Of a DNA stretch of 64,000 nt, positions 24,919 to 36,900 are shown one piece after another. The first letter of the stretch is position 1; every line of letters starts with the position of its first letter. Origin of the DNA: Hormiphora californensis (Eukaryota; Ctenophora; Tentaculata; Cydippida; Pleurobrachiidae); NCBI GenBank assembly GCA_020137815.1, contig CM035360.1, positions 3,230,578 through 3,294,577 of the forward strand, written 5' to 3'. The position numbers were made by a program, and so were the translations under genes. Under the pieces are notes generated by a model, which had not been told where the DNA came from, ran no database searches, and saw nothing but the letters and a program-made list of their open reading frames with translations.

Positions 24919-27900
24919 TCAACCCCTCTTCTTCCTCCCCTTGCTTCCACCCTCGTCAGCTGATCGTTTCAGGTTCTTTACATCCGTCAAGAACTCAGTC
25001 AGACCGAACGGATCGTCCTCTTCCTTCTCAAATTGCACAGGTCCCTCACCTCGGGTACCCTGGCTGGCTCCAGCAAACTCCTTGTCTGGCACAAACCTGT
25101 AGGGAGTTAGTAGTTACATAATGGGTAGTATAGAAAGATGGAGAGAAAGAAATGGTAGAGAGTATTAGTTTTCTTATGATCAATTAAACATAAATTGAGC
25201 CAGAAAAACGGAAGCATCTCGAAATGCTCGGTACTAAAACGTACTAAAACGTACCTCTTATTTTTGGTATATTCCTCAACATTATCCCCGTATAAATCAC
25301 TGTCCAGATCCTTCTTTGGCCTATAGATGGTATTAGCCGCACTACCTCCCCCTTTTCGCCAGGGCTGGTCGTATACATTGTAGGAATCATCTTCCAATCC
25401 ATAGCCTGTAGAGATTGAAAATTGTTAAAAAGGACATACGAGTAACAAACAAGTGTTTACTGTCCAATGTAGTCTGAATAGTCTTTCACAACGACGGATT
25501 ATTTGAAAATTTCTAGTCGATACCATCCGAAAGTTCAATGGGGAATCCCCATTGAACTTTCGGATGGTATCGACTAGAAATTTTCCCCATTGGGGATCCA
25601 ATGACGTGCCCGAAACTTTGCTCGGTGACAGAAAGGAAATACTACGTGTTTATCCACTATCTGTCTTTATGAAGGAGCAATGGTTTGGTTTGATTTCTTT
25701 ACCTCTCACTCAACAGTCAATACAATTTCGTTTGGTTTACTTTCTTTCGCTCTTGAAATCAACACACACATCCATCGAATCATGGAAGCACTTATCATTC
25801 TGATGCTTCTGGCCATGGGATATCTGGCCTTCAACACCCTTCACCAGATGATCCGACAAATTGAAGAAGGACTCGCAGCAGAGGCGAGAGAGACCCAAAA
25901 ACTGCTGAAGGTTTTGATAACTTCTCTCAACCTTAAACTTGAACCACTTACAATTGAACTGGGACCCGTGATTAGCTCCATTCTTGACAAGAATAAGGTA
26001 CCATTCAATCATCACAAATTACAAAATACTTGATTAATAGTCAAACATTTGCAATCCTTCAAAAAAATAACCCCCCATTTCTTTCAGCGTGTACAGAAAC
26101 TCGCTCACACTATTGTCGACCAAAACGCTACCCTGACATCCCGACAAGACGGAGTTCTACATCAAATCAAGAGGCTTCGACAGGAAGCAAACTACAACTT
26201 TGATCTGCTTCGGGACCAAAACACTGATCAAAGCAAGTCCACCAATACCTGACCGTCGATTACACATGATTATGGCGGAAGCCGGAACGTTGTGAATAAA
26301 TAATGTGTCCTCCCTGTGTTCAACAGCTGGAGAGCAGATACAACCCACGAAGGGTACCACCCAACTACCACAACTCATTTGGTTTAATCTCTTTCGCTCT
26401 TGAAATCAGTATCCTCCGGGAAGACACTTTGATTTCGTTTGCTCTCTTGAAAACACTTGAAGTCAACTTACAAACCCATCTAGTTATGGAAGCGCTTATC
26501 CTTCTGATGCTGTTGGCCCTTGGATACCTGGCCTTAAAAACTCTTCAACAAATGATCCGACAGACTGAAGAAGGACTCGCAGCGGAGGCAAGAGAAACTC
26601 ACAAACTTCTAAATGCCTTAACCTTGAACCTTGAACCACTTACTCTTGAATTGGGACCAGTGATTAGGTCCACTCTTGACAAAAACAAGGTAAGACGTAA
26701 GTACCATACAATTTAATAACAATTAACATTACAAGTTGCAAACTACTTAATTGGGGGGGGGGGGTCCAGCCCTAAAAAAAGCTAAACTAACGGCCAAAAT
26801 CAGGGTACCTTAAGCTTTTTTTAGCTTTTTTTAGCTTTTTTTTAAGCTTTTTTAGCCTTTTTTTAGCTTTTTTAGCTTTTTTTAGCTTTTTTTAGGCTAA
26901 AAAAAAGCTAAAAAAAGCTAAAATTGAGTTTTTAGTGGATTCATATAGGTTCGAATCCCGCTGACGCCAAATTTTTTAAACTTTTATTATAACGTTTTAT
27001 AACGTTTTTTGAACTTTTTTAAAACTATTTTTATCAAATTTGAATAATAATTTTATCGGAAAAATGTCTCCAGAAAATGGCAGTAGGGGTGGATACAGAA
27101 ATTGCTATGTATGGACATAAACGGTAGATTATGGTAAAAAAATGTGCAGGAAATGAACAAATGCAGTCAATAGACGTCCGGAAGGATGAAAATTTAATGG
27201 AAAAGTGTCAAGATGAATGCTGAAAAAACATAAAAAGTAGGGCTAAAAAAGCTAAAAAAAGCTAAAAAAAGCTAAAATAAAAAACGCTATAATAATAATA
27301 ATAATAATAAATTATGACATCAATGTCATCTCTTGCCTTGTTTGAACAAAACAAGTCATCTCATATATTTTCTCAAACTTTCTTTACCCTATTCAACTTC
27401 ATAACCTTCAAAGAGTTAAAATAAATATATTTATCTCTTACATAACATCTTATTTGAATCACTTCTGAATTTCAATATACGTTGATTCCTTTGCATTTGG
27501 CAAATTTAGGATTAGAAATCATATAATTCACGTAGGCATCGCGCCCGTCAGCACGTAGTTTATCATAAATCAATGAGCTAAGCTCCCAGAATTGGCCATT
27601 GGAAGGTAAACCAGCTGATGTAATCCCCACCTTGTATTTCTCCAAACGGGCTTTGAAAGCATTTACTGATGGGGCTTCTTTCACTGTCGCAGGTAGCTTG
27701 TTCCAGTAGTTGGCACATCTGTTAAAAAGCACAGAGTCACCCTTGGAGTCTTTCAAGATGTTTGCACCACTCCTCGACAAACGAAACAAGTCCTGCCCGT
27801 ATCGAACCTTTCCAGTGATGATCTTGTATGCCTCGATCAGGTCACCCCTCATTCGTCTCTCTAGGAGAGTTGTAAGTTCAAGTTCCTTCAGTCGCTCTTC

Positions 27901-30900
27901 ATAAGTGAGAAGCCCGATTCCATCAATCAGTCTGGTGAAGGATCTCTGAACATCCTCCAATTCCATGATCAGCTTCCAGTAACCATGAGATGCTGGAGGA
28001 TTCCAAATCTGAACAGCATATTCAATGTGCGGTCGAATAATTGTTCTGAAGATGTTCAGCATGACTTCCTTGCTTCGGCTGATGACATTCCTGATGACCC
28101 ATGCTGTGACAGATTTGGCCTTCTTGATGGCAGCCCTGGCGTTTTGATCCCAGTGAAGGTCACCAGAGGTTCCAACACCAAGGTCCTTCTCATAAGAAAC
28201 TTCAAGCAGAAGATCCCCGTGCAGATAATACGGAAGATGAGGATTCTTCGCACCAACATGGAGAACCTTACACTTCCTGTCTTGCACGTTGAACTTCAGG
28301 AGCCACTTCCTTTCCCATTCCTGTAGAGCCACGAGATCTTCTTGCGCCACCTGATGATTCTCCGTACTTGTCACCAGCTTCAGATCGTCTGCAAAGAGAG
28401 AGACAAAACTCGATATTCCACTGGGAAGGTCGTTGATGTACAAGAGAAACAAAATTGGGCCCAGGACTGTGCCCTGGGGCACACCTGACATCACCTCAAA
28501 GAGCTCAGAGAAAGTGCTCCCAACTCTGACTGAGAACCGCCGACCCGAGAGAAAACTTCTTATGATGTTGCATGTTTTTCCTCTGATCCCATATCTCTCC
28601 AACTTTACAAGCAACCGTTTGTGTGGGACCGTATCAAATGCCTTTTGAAAGTCAAGGTAGAGGATGTCAGCACTCCCTCCTGAGCTGAGTATTTCATTAA
28701 CTCTGTCCATGCACTCAAGTAGATTAGACACGCACGATTTGCCGGGTAGGAAACCATGCTGCTCTGCAGCAAACAGTGGGGCAGCGAACGAAAGAATATG
28801 GTTCCGTAGTATCTTCTCGAAAACCTTAGCCAACACACATGTAAGACTTATAGGACGATAGTTGGATGCCTTAGCTTTATCGCCCTTTTTATGGAGTGCA
28901 GTCACATGTGCTGTTTTCCAAAGTTCAGGGATCGTCTCTGTGTCATAGCACTGCTGAAACAGATCTGCAATCAGCTGCACGACGAACCGATTATCTGAAA
29001 GAGATTTCAGGAGCTTAGGATGAATTCCGTCCGGTCCGAAGGATTTGCTGATATTCAACTTTGAGAGGTGAAATTCTACGGTGAAGCGGTCGAAAACAAG
29101 GTCTTCGATCACTCGATCAGTTTCCGTTTCGATTGTGAATGTAGGAGGGTCTTCATTGACAAAAGTATTGGCGAAGAAAGTCCCGAGCTCGTCTGCCGTT
29201 TCCTTTGCAGAGCTGATAACTCGTCCATCAGAGGTTTTTAGCCCTGAAATAGCAGACTTGATTTTGCGTTTCCCATTCAGATAGCTGTAGAAACCTTTTG
29301 TATTGGACTTGAGATTACTAGTGATCTTGTACTCATGAGATGAAAGAGCTCTGCGCAGTGTTGTGCCGAACAACTCCTCCTCACGTAATGCAGCTCTCAA
29401 ATTCTTGCCAGTTGGAAATTCGTCGAATACAGCCCAACATTTCTCTTTCTTGTTTCGAGCCCTAACCAAGTACGGCGTGTCCCAGGGAGATTTAGTCTTT
29501 ATGCAGCCAGTTCTCGTGACACTGATCTTAGTAACAGGCACTGCCTCGGATATGACCGTAAGGTTTCTCAAAACAAGTCCCCATAGATCGTCCACTGAGT
29601 CAGATGGATCATAATCCCAACAAAGATTGCTAGCTTCAGTCTGAATCTGCTCCTTGGTAATTTTTGACCAATTCCTCTTCTCTGTAGAGATGTAATCACT
29701 GTCATTAGCAACTCTCCATGAACTGATAACTCCCACATGATCTGATTTACCCAGAGGTGCTGTTATCTCGAAACCTTTAAAAATTGTGAGGTCAGAAGTA
29801 AGGACGTTATCGAGGGTTGAAAACTGAAGAGTAGAGGAGACGACACGCTGGCGAGTTTTAACATCGTCACCGATAACCCACCTGAGGCCATGGTTGACAA
29901 AAAAATCTAAAAACAGCTGCTGGATCACATACTTTTGATTACATGTATCTTGCGGGCAATTAACCACACCATTATCCCATGAAACATCTGGGAGATTGAA
30001 ATCCCCCATGAAAATTAGTTCATGATCATTGCACTTTGAATTTACTAAAGCGGACAAGTTAGTGATCATATCAACACAGTATGTATACGATGCAGCAGGT
30101 GGTCTGTAAACTACAACAACTAAAATATGTACAGCGTTAGTTTTGATTGAAACTGCAACAGAATCATGGACATTGATTTTGACTTCCTGAGAGATGAGGG
30201 TATTATGGACATATATACACGAACCCCCTCCTTTACCAACAGCCCTATCAGTTCTAAATAGTCTAAAGTTAGGAACTACTACTTCTGCATCGAGAACATC
30301 ATCCCCAAACATTGTTTCTGTAATTCCCAAAATCTTGCAGCCACTTTCCCCCGCTACAATGCTCAATTCACTAATCTTATTTTTCAAGTCGTTTGCGTTT
30401 GTATAAAAAAGTTTTATGGTACTTTCCATTGAGTCTGATTGTAGTCTCTGAGTAGCTAGATAGTCGCAACGTTGCCGGAGTTTCCCTGAACCGCGAGACG
30501 GCTCCTCCTCTTCTGCCTTGCGAGATAGTTGGCCTTCCTCTCCGCCTGGGACAGGTCTGCATTTACCCAGTACTGAACATTGTTATTGTCACTGACCTTC
30601 TGTCCGTTCCCATACCTATGAATCCTGTTAGCCATCTCTGGTGTCGCAAGACTCAAAATCAGAGGTCGGGGCTCCTTCCTATCCTTGTTTGATCCTGTAC
30701 CGAGAGGGGATCCAGGTCGGAAACATCTGATGATGTCCTCCCGGGAGACGTTCTGGTCCTGCAGGAGCTCAAGAGCAACATTGATGTCACTTGCAGTCCG
30801 CTCCTTCACTTCCTTGCAGCTGCTCTCCTCTACATTAGAGATCACGATGTTTCGAGTACGGCGATCTCGGTCGACCATATTCGCCTCCTGTTTAGCAGCA

Positions 30901-33900
30901 GTCTGTGATATGATGGCAGACTGGTTCTCTTGAAGTGCTGTACCCAAGCTCTTCTCAAAGCAAACTTTTGTTTGTTTCTCGATGGCACTGGTCGACTTCC
31001 GCAAACGTCTTTTTCATTTCGGTAGTGTTCATGGCCTTTTCCATTGCCTCTTTAAGGGATCCCTTCACACTGTCCTTCACTGCAGCTTTCACTTCTCCCT
31101 TTACTGACACATTCGCTGGATTCTCCTTGATCACCTTCTCCATTCGCTCGAATCCTTCAGTGATAGATGAATTCGTAGACTGATCCTTCATCATATCCTC
31201 TATTCTTTTCAGAGCCTCGCCATTCAAAGAGTTCTCCGTACACTGGGATCGGGTTGAGTTCTGGATCTCATCCAGTTTGGTGGTTATATGAAGCCAATAG
31301 GTGCTAATGTTCTTCTCCAGTCGATCGATGGTTGCAAAACCATGTGCCGCTCTCTTCAGTTCAGAGACTGCTTTAATCTGTGCCTCCTTCTCCTTTTTCA
31401 AATCTGGTTTATCTTTCGATCTCGTCTCGATCGTGAGAGGCTCCAACAATTTGATAACATTTGTAACACATGTATAACATGTCTTTAGGGTTGAGATCTC
31501 TTGTTGAAAGAGAGCCATTTCCTTGCTTCTTGCCGGTGCCGGTGATGGATGTTCTCAAATTTCTCGAGGTGCAGATAAGACAAGCAAGCAAAGTAAAGTA
31601 GAATTTCAGAAGTGCTATCGACCAAAATCAGGGTACCTTTAGCTTTTTTTAGGGCTGGACCCTCCCCCCCCCTTAATTACTAATCACACGTTTGCATGCA
31701 ATCCGTCCTATCCAAAACTAACTCGTTAATTTCCTAACAGAAGCTCACGAACACCATTGCCGACAACAATGCAGCCGTGGCGTCGAAACAAAGCGGAATT
31801 CTTCACCAGTTAAAGAGGATTCGACAAGAGGCCTACTTCAATTATGAACTGATTCGGAACAAGACCTTCAATCCAGAACAAACCCAGCCCAATACCACCA
31901 GTACCTGATCGTGGACTGAAATCGGCTGCAGCTGTCCCAAACTTGGAGAACACCTGTCAACGGAACACCCCGACGAAGTACAAGGAGAGGATTCGAGAGG
32001 TAGGAGGGACTGGCATTCTTTCCTGCATAACTACAAGGTCGAGGTCATGGAAAGAAGTACGGACACACTTGCCACATGTATTCTAGAGGACCAGCAAATA
32101 AAGAAACATCAGCCGGAACTTAACACCCAGTGTGGAAACGTCTACTAAGATTTATGAAGGAGCAGGAAGCTAGAGAACATTATCTCCGAAGTCGATGGAC
32201 CACTCAGACGCCAAATTGAAGATCTCAGGCAGCCGGGAACTTCTAGTTGGCTCACCACTCTGCCTATCAGAGAGTATGGATTTGTCCTGAACAAGCAGGA
32301 GTTCAAAGATGCGTTAGCCATAAGGTACATGCTCCCACTTGCTGATATCAGTGAGACATGCGGCTGTGGGGAATCAGCTACTATTGAACACTTGTTATCG
32401 TGCATGCGTGGTGGATACACAAATGCTAGACACAACCAGGTCAGAGACATCACCGCAATAATGATGAAAAATTCCGGATGCGGGGACGTAAAGATCGAGC
32501 CAACACTGTTGCCCCTTACTGGAGAGGAACTAAATAAAAACAGCAACACTAGGGAAATGGCAAGACTGGACGTGTCTGGAAGAAATTTCTGGTCTAAGGG
32601 AGACAAGATCTTTGCGGACATCCGTATTTTTAACTCGTTGGCACCAACAAATCAAATTAACACCATCGAGAAAACTGCGGAGATCCATGAAGGTCAGAAG
32701 AAAAGGGCCTATGGGGAGAGAATCCTAAATGTGGAACGAGCTACCTTCACCCCACTTGTGTTCTCAACAATCGGAACATTCGGACCAGAAGCAGAGCGGT
32801 TCTACAAGCGTCTGGCTGGCTTGTACTCGGTTAAGTCGAAACAAAGCTATAATGACGCCATTAGATACATTAGATTACGATTATCATTTTGCATCCTCAA
32901 ATCAGTACTCATTCAAATTCGAGGCTACCGAGGGTCTCTACCATTCTATCCTGATCTAATAGATATGAATCTAGTACCTTTATTCCTTTTATAAATCACG
33001 TTATTAGTATAACCTATTTCTATATATTTTGCGAGATGTTGTATAACATGACATTATAAATTTGTTCTATCTTTTCCAAAAGGAATGACAAGAGTCTGGC
33101 TGGCTTGAACTCGGTTAAGTCGAAACAAAGCTACAATGATGCTATTAGATCTATTAGAAGACGACCGTCATCAGTCTTAGGGGATACCGAGGGAGGCGTC
33201 CATGTCGAGTGGATGACAGTGTGGACTACAACCTGCTTTATCTCAAGTAGAGGAAGAAGACACAAATTTGATTGTTATCCTTTTTTAATAACTAGCGCAC
33301 CCATTGGGTGCGCCTCAAGTAAGGGCTTTCTAATAACCCACCCGGCTTCGCCGGTTGGTTTTTCCCCGCCCCTTTCAACGTCAATAACACGGTTGCCATG
33401 GCAACTTAATTGGTAACTATGGGGACTGGCATGTCAAAAGTCATTCGAAAGTATTAACAAACTTCCACTGGAAGTTCAAAAAGTTTGAGCAACAGCTTTA
33501 CAGCTTTGGTCACATGAATTGTTTTATGAAGGAGCAGTCTGTCGCTTAGATACCGCCTACCGAACGGCCATCACTTCGACGTCGTTCATCTCCAAATTAT
33601 AATAGAGATTCCCCACCCCCAACAAGAATAACTGCATTATGTTTCATAATGCTATGTTTCCCCGCCAACCTTTATTTTCATAACCATCTAATGTGAAGGC
33701 GGGACAGACATTTCCGATCATCTATGAATCAGTCAAACCGTATAGAACAAATCATTGTGTTTTAGTAGCACTAAATTGTGCGCCACATTGTGCGGCTCAC
33801 ATTTCCTGAAAACGTGCCATTGAAGTATTTGATGAAGGAGCAACATCGTTGTCCCTCGCAACTGAGCGGGTTACGTTACAAAAAAAGCGTGACACTTCAC

Positions 33901-36900
33901 TAGTATGTAAAATAAAATTGTCGAATTCTAAACCCCTATATGCCTTTTTACAAAAGGCATCCGGGTGAATGCCTTCGGCATTCACCGGGCGGGGAAAAAA
34001 TTAGATCTATTAGATTAAGATTAGCACTTTGCATCCTTAAATCAGTACTCATTCAAGTTCGAGGCTACCGAGGGTCTCTCCCATTTTATCCTGATCTTAT
34101 AGACATGAATCTAGTACCTCTATTCCTTCTATAAACACGTTATTGTTATAACCTATTTCTATCTATCTTGCGAGATGTTGTACAACATGACATTATAAGT
34201 TTGTTCTATCTTTTCTTTGGAATGACATTTTCATCAACTTGATTGCGTATTTATTTTGCATGATTAAGGGGAAACCGGGGGGGGGGGGGGGGGGGGGAGA
34301 CTTGTTTTCAATGTCTGACAGTACACGGTTCGGAATATGCCGCGAGACTCTAACCGATCTCCTTATAATCACTCCGCGGCAGGCAACACAGTGAAAGCTG
34401 TCACCTAAACGGGGGAGCTCAGAAATGAGCTCTTCGTGCCAGCTGAGCCCTGATCTCCCATCTATATGTTGGGATATCAGAGCTTAGTCCCGTTGCCGTG
34501 GACCTGCTGGCTGATGGTCCAGTGATTACGGTCAAATCACATTAAATTAGGAAAACTATGAAGTCCCTTGTCAGCGCTCTGGCACACAGATTTTTAACAC
34601 TGCCGACGCCTGGCAGTTTTCGAACACCTCTATTTGGCAGTAATTGTGGTGGAAGGCATAGCCGAGAGTGGGAGATGAAAGTGATGTCGTTGCGTCATGT
34701 AAAAGGGGCAGGTGCTCTCAAATAGCACTTGAGACACAAGGGGGATTTAGGGGTGATCTGATCATGCATGTGTGATCTGATCTGATGACGTTCGTTGAAT
34801 CAGATAGTTCCTACACAACTTTCATAACCGCAAGGCTTGTTTGTTTGCTTGTTTGTGATTGCTGCGTCTGGAGGATGACCTGCCCAAAAGTAGTAGAGGC
34901 CGCACCGAACACGCTTATTAGGCCGCAAGGATTATTAGTGCACAAAGTTATTCTGAGTATCAGATCTGCACGTGTAACTATGGTAACCGGGGTGTATAGT
35001 CATTCTACATTTGCACGTGCAGTACCCTCCGGGAAGACAATTTGATTTCGTTTGATCTCTTGAACACGCTCGAAATCATCTCACACACTCATCCAACCAT
35101 GGAAGCACTTATCGTTATGATGCTCTTGGCATTGGGATACCAAGCCTTCAAAACTCTTCAACAAATGATACAACAAACTGAGGAAGGACTTGCAACAGAG
35201 GCGAGAGAGACCCGGAAAATTTTGAAGAACTTGACATCTTCCCTGGACCCTTTAACCATTGAACTGGGACCTGTGATTAGGTCCATTCTTGACAAGAACA
35301 AGGTAAGCACCATACAATTTAATAAAATCACAAGTTGCAAACTACTTAATTCCTAATCACACGTTTGTTTTCAATCTTTCCTATCCAAAACTAACTCGTT
35401 AATTTCCTTGCAGAAACTCACACGTACCATTGCCGACAACAACGCAGCTGTGGCATCTAATCAAAGTGGGATTCTGCACCAACTGATGAGGATTCGACAA
35501 GAAGCCTACTTCAACTACGAATTGAACCGGACCAAGACCCGAACATCGATCCGGAGGAAAGCCAGTCCGCCAATCCTTGCCGCTGTGCCAAATGTTCCGG
35601 TCAGCCGACCACATCAAGCGGCCCCAACGGACTATATTGTCCTTGAACTCGGATTCGAGTGATGTTTGTCCGTCTGTAGTCCGTTTGTTTGTTAGTGTGC
35701 CGTGTAGTGTGTGGGTGTGTGAGGTGAGCTCAACGGGGGGAGCTCAGAAATGAGCTCTTCGTGCCAGCTGAGCCCTGATCTCCCATTTTTATGTTGGGGT
35801 ATCAGGGCTTAGTCCCGTTGCCGTGGACCTGCTGGCTGATGGTCCAGTGATTACGGTCAAATCACACTAAATTAGGAAAACTATGGTGAAGTCCCTTGTC
35901 AGCGCTCTAGCGCGCGGCTTTTTTACACTTCTGACAATTTCCACACACTTCTATTTGGCAGTCACTGCGCGCCACGCTGTTTTACCACCATTCCCTCACA
36001 GAGTGTGCCACAACCTGTCCCACACAATACAACGGTTGTCTGTCCGTCTCACTATTGTTTGTAGTACAAGTCACGAGGTATCCTACCTGAATCTAAACCG
36101 GCACTAGCATTGAAAAGTCGCTGATCGTACAGCTCAGCCTGACTGGGAGCTGCCTGTCCCAGAGCTATCTTTTCCGTAATATCCCTGTCCTGAAATGTTA
36201 ATATTGGTGTTGTGGGGAGGGCTCCAAAAGGACTCATTCGCTGGATAGTTTTCTTACCTCCATAGACCTCATTTTCTCTGCCTTTCCTGGGTTAGCTCTC
36301 TTGATCCTCCTGTCTCTCTCCCGTTCTTTGTGTCTGTCCTTTCTCAGGTCGTCCCGTTCCGCAGCCTCATCATCATCTGCATCAGCTGTAAGGAGTGGTA
36401 ATTTTTCTTCACACCGGGTAGAAATATTCTGCAAGTCATGAAAACTAAATAATTATACTGGGTTAATCATTTATAGCCCTACCCAAAGTTATCAGGGTGT
36501 TCCTACCTTTAACAATGCCGCTCCTCTCCTCCCTAGCTCGTTGGGCAATCAACCTCAATTTCTGCTCCTGTTGTTCCTTCTCTTTCGCAGCCATGGCCTT
36601 CTCTATATTAGCCCTCATATCAACAGCCTCCCTCGCCTTTCTATCAGCTATATACAGAGCCTCGGCCATTTTAGCAAAGTTATCATTGATTGTGTTGTCC
36701 TGGAGAAAAAGTTTAATAAAATTATTTCTGGAATTTTAATCATTCAAATTACTAATAGTGGCTAGTGTTTCTGTACCACCCTGTATTACCTGTAAACCCC
36801 GTCCATCTGCAGCAAGACGTTTATCCAGGGGTATCGTGTAACCTCGGGGATTCTTCCAGTTACTGATACACGGTGGGATCTTCCATTCTTGCTGTTCTTT

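Larger units (their letters stand above)
27289..31600 (-). mobile_element. CR1-like non-LTR retrotransposon, nearly complete
   Basis: On the minus strand it holds an ORF1 region (31518-30456), ORF2 (30429-27472), a ~160-bp 3' UTR and a (TTA)n tail at 27289-27312. Order, domain content and the short-repeat tail fit the CR1/L2 group. The 5' edge is approximate. Confidence 0.8.
26752..31672. mobile_element. Composite insertion bounded by TCCAGCCCTAAAAAAAGCT inverted repeats
   Basis: The left edge reads poly(G) then TCCAGCCCTAAAAAAAGCT; the right edge reads AGCTTTTTTTAGGGCTGGA then a poly(C) run, with TTAATT on both sides as a 6-bp target duplication. CCAAAATCAGGGTACC occurs near both ends in the same orientation. 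Inside are long AGCTTTTTTT / GCTAAAAAAA tandem tracts (about 26800-26920 and 27240-27280) and a CR1-like LINE on the minus strand. The LINE probably landed in a small foldback element. Confidence 0.7.

Noticed and set aside
27710-30406. Several 60-113-codon plus-strand frames
   Set aside because: Antisense to the LINE ORF2 reading frame.
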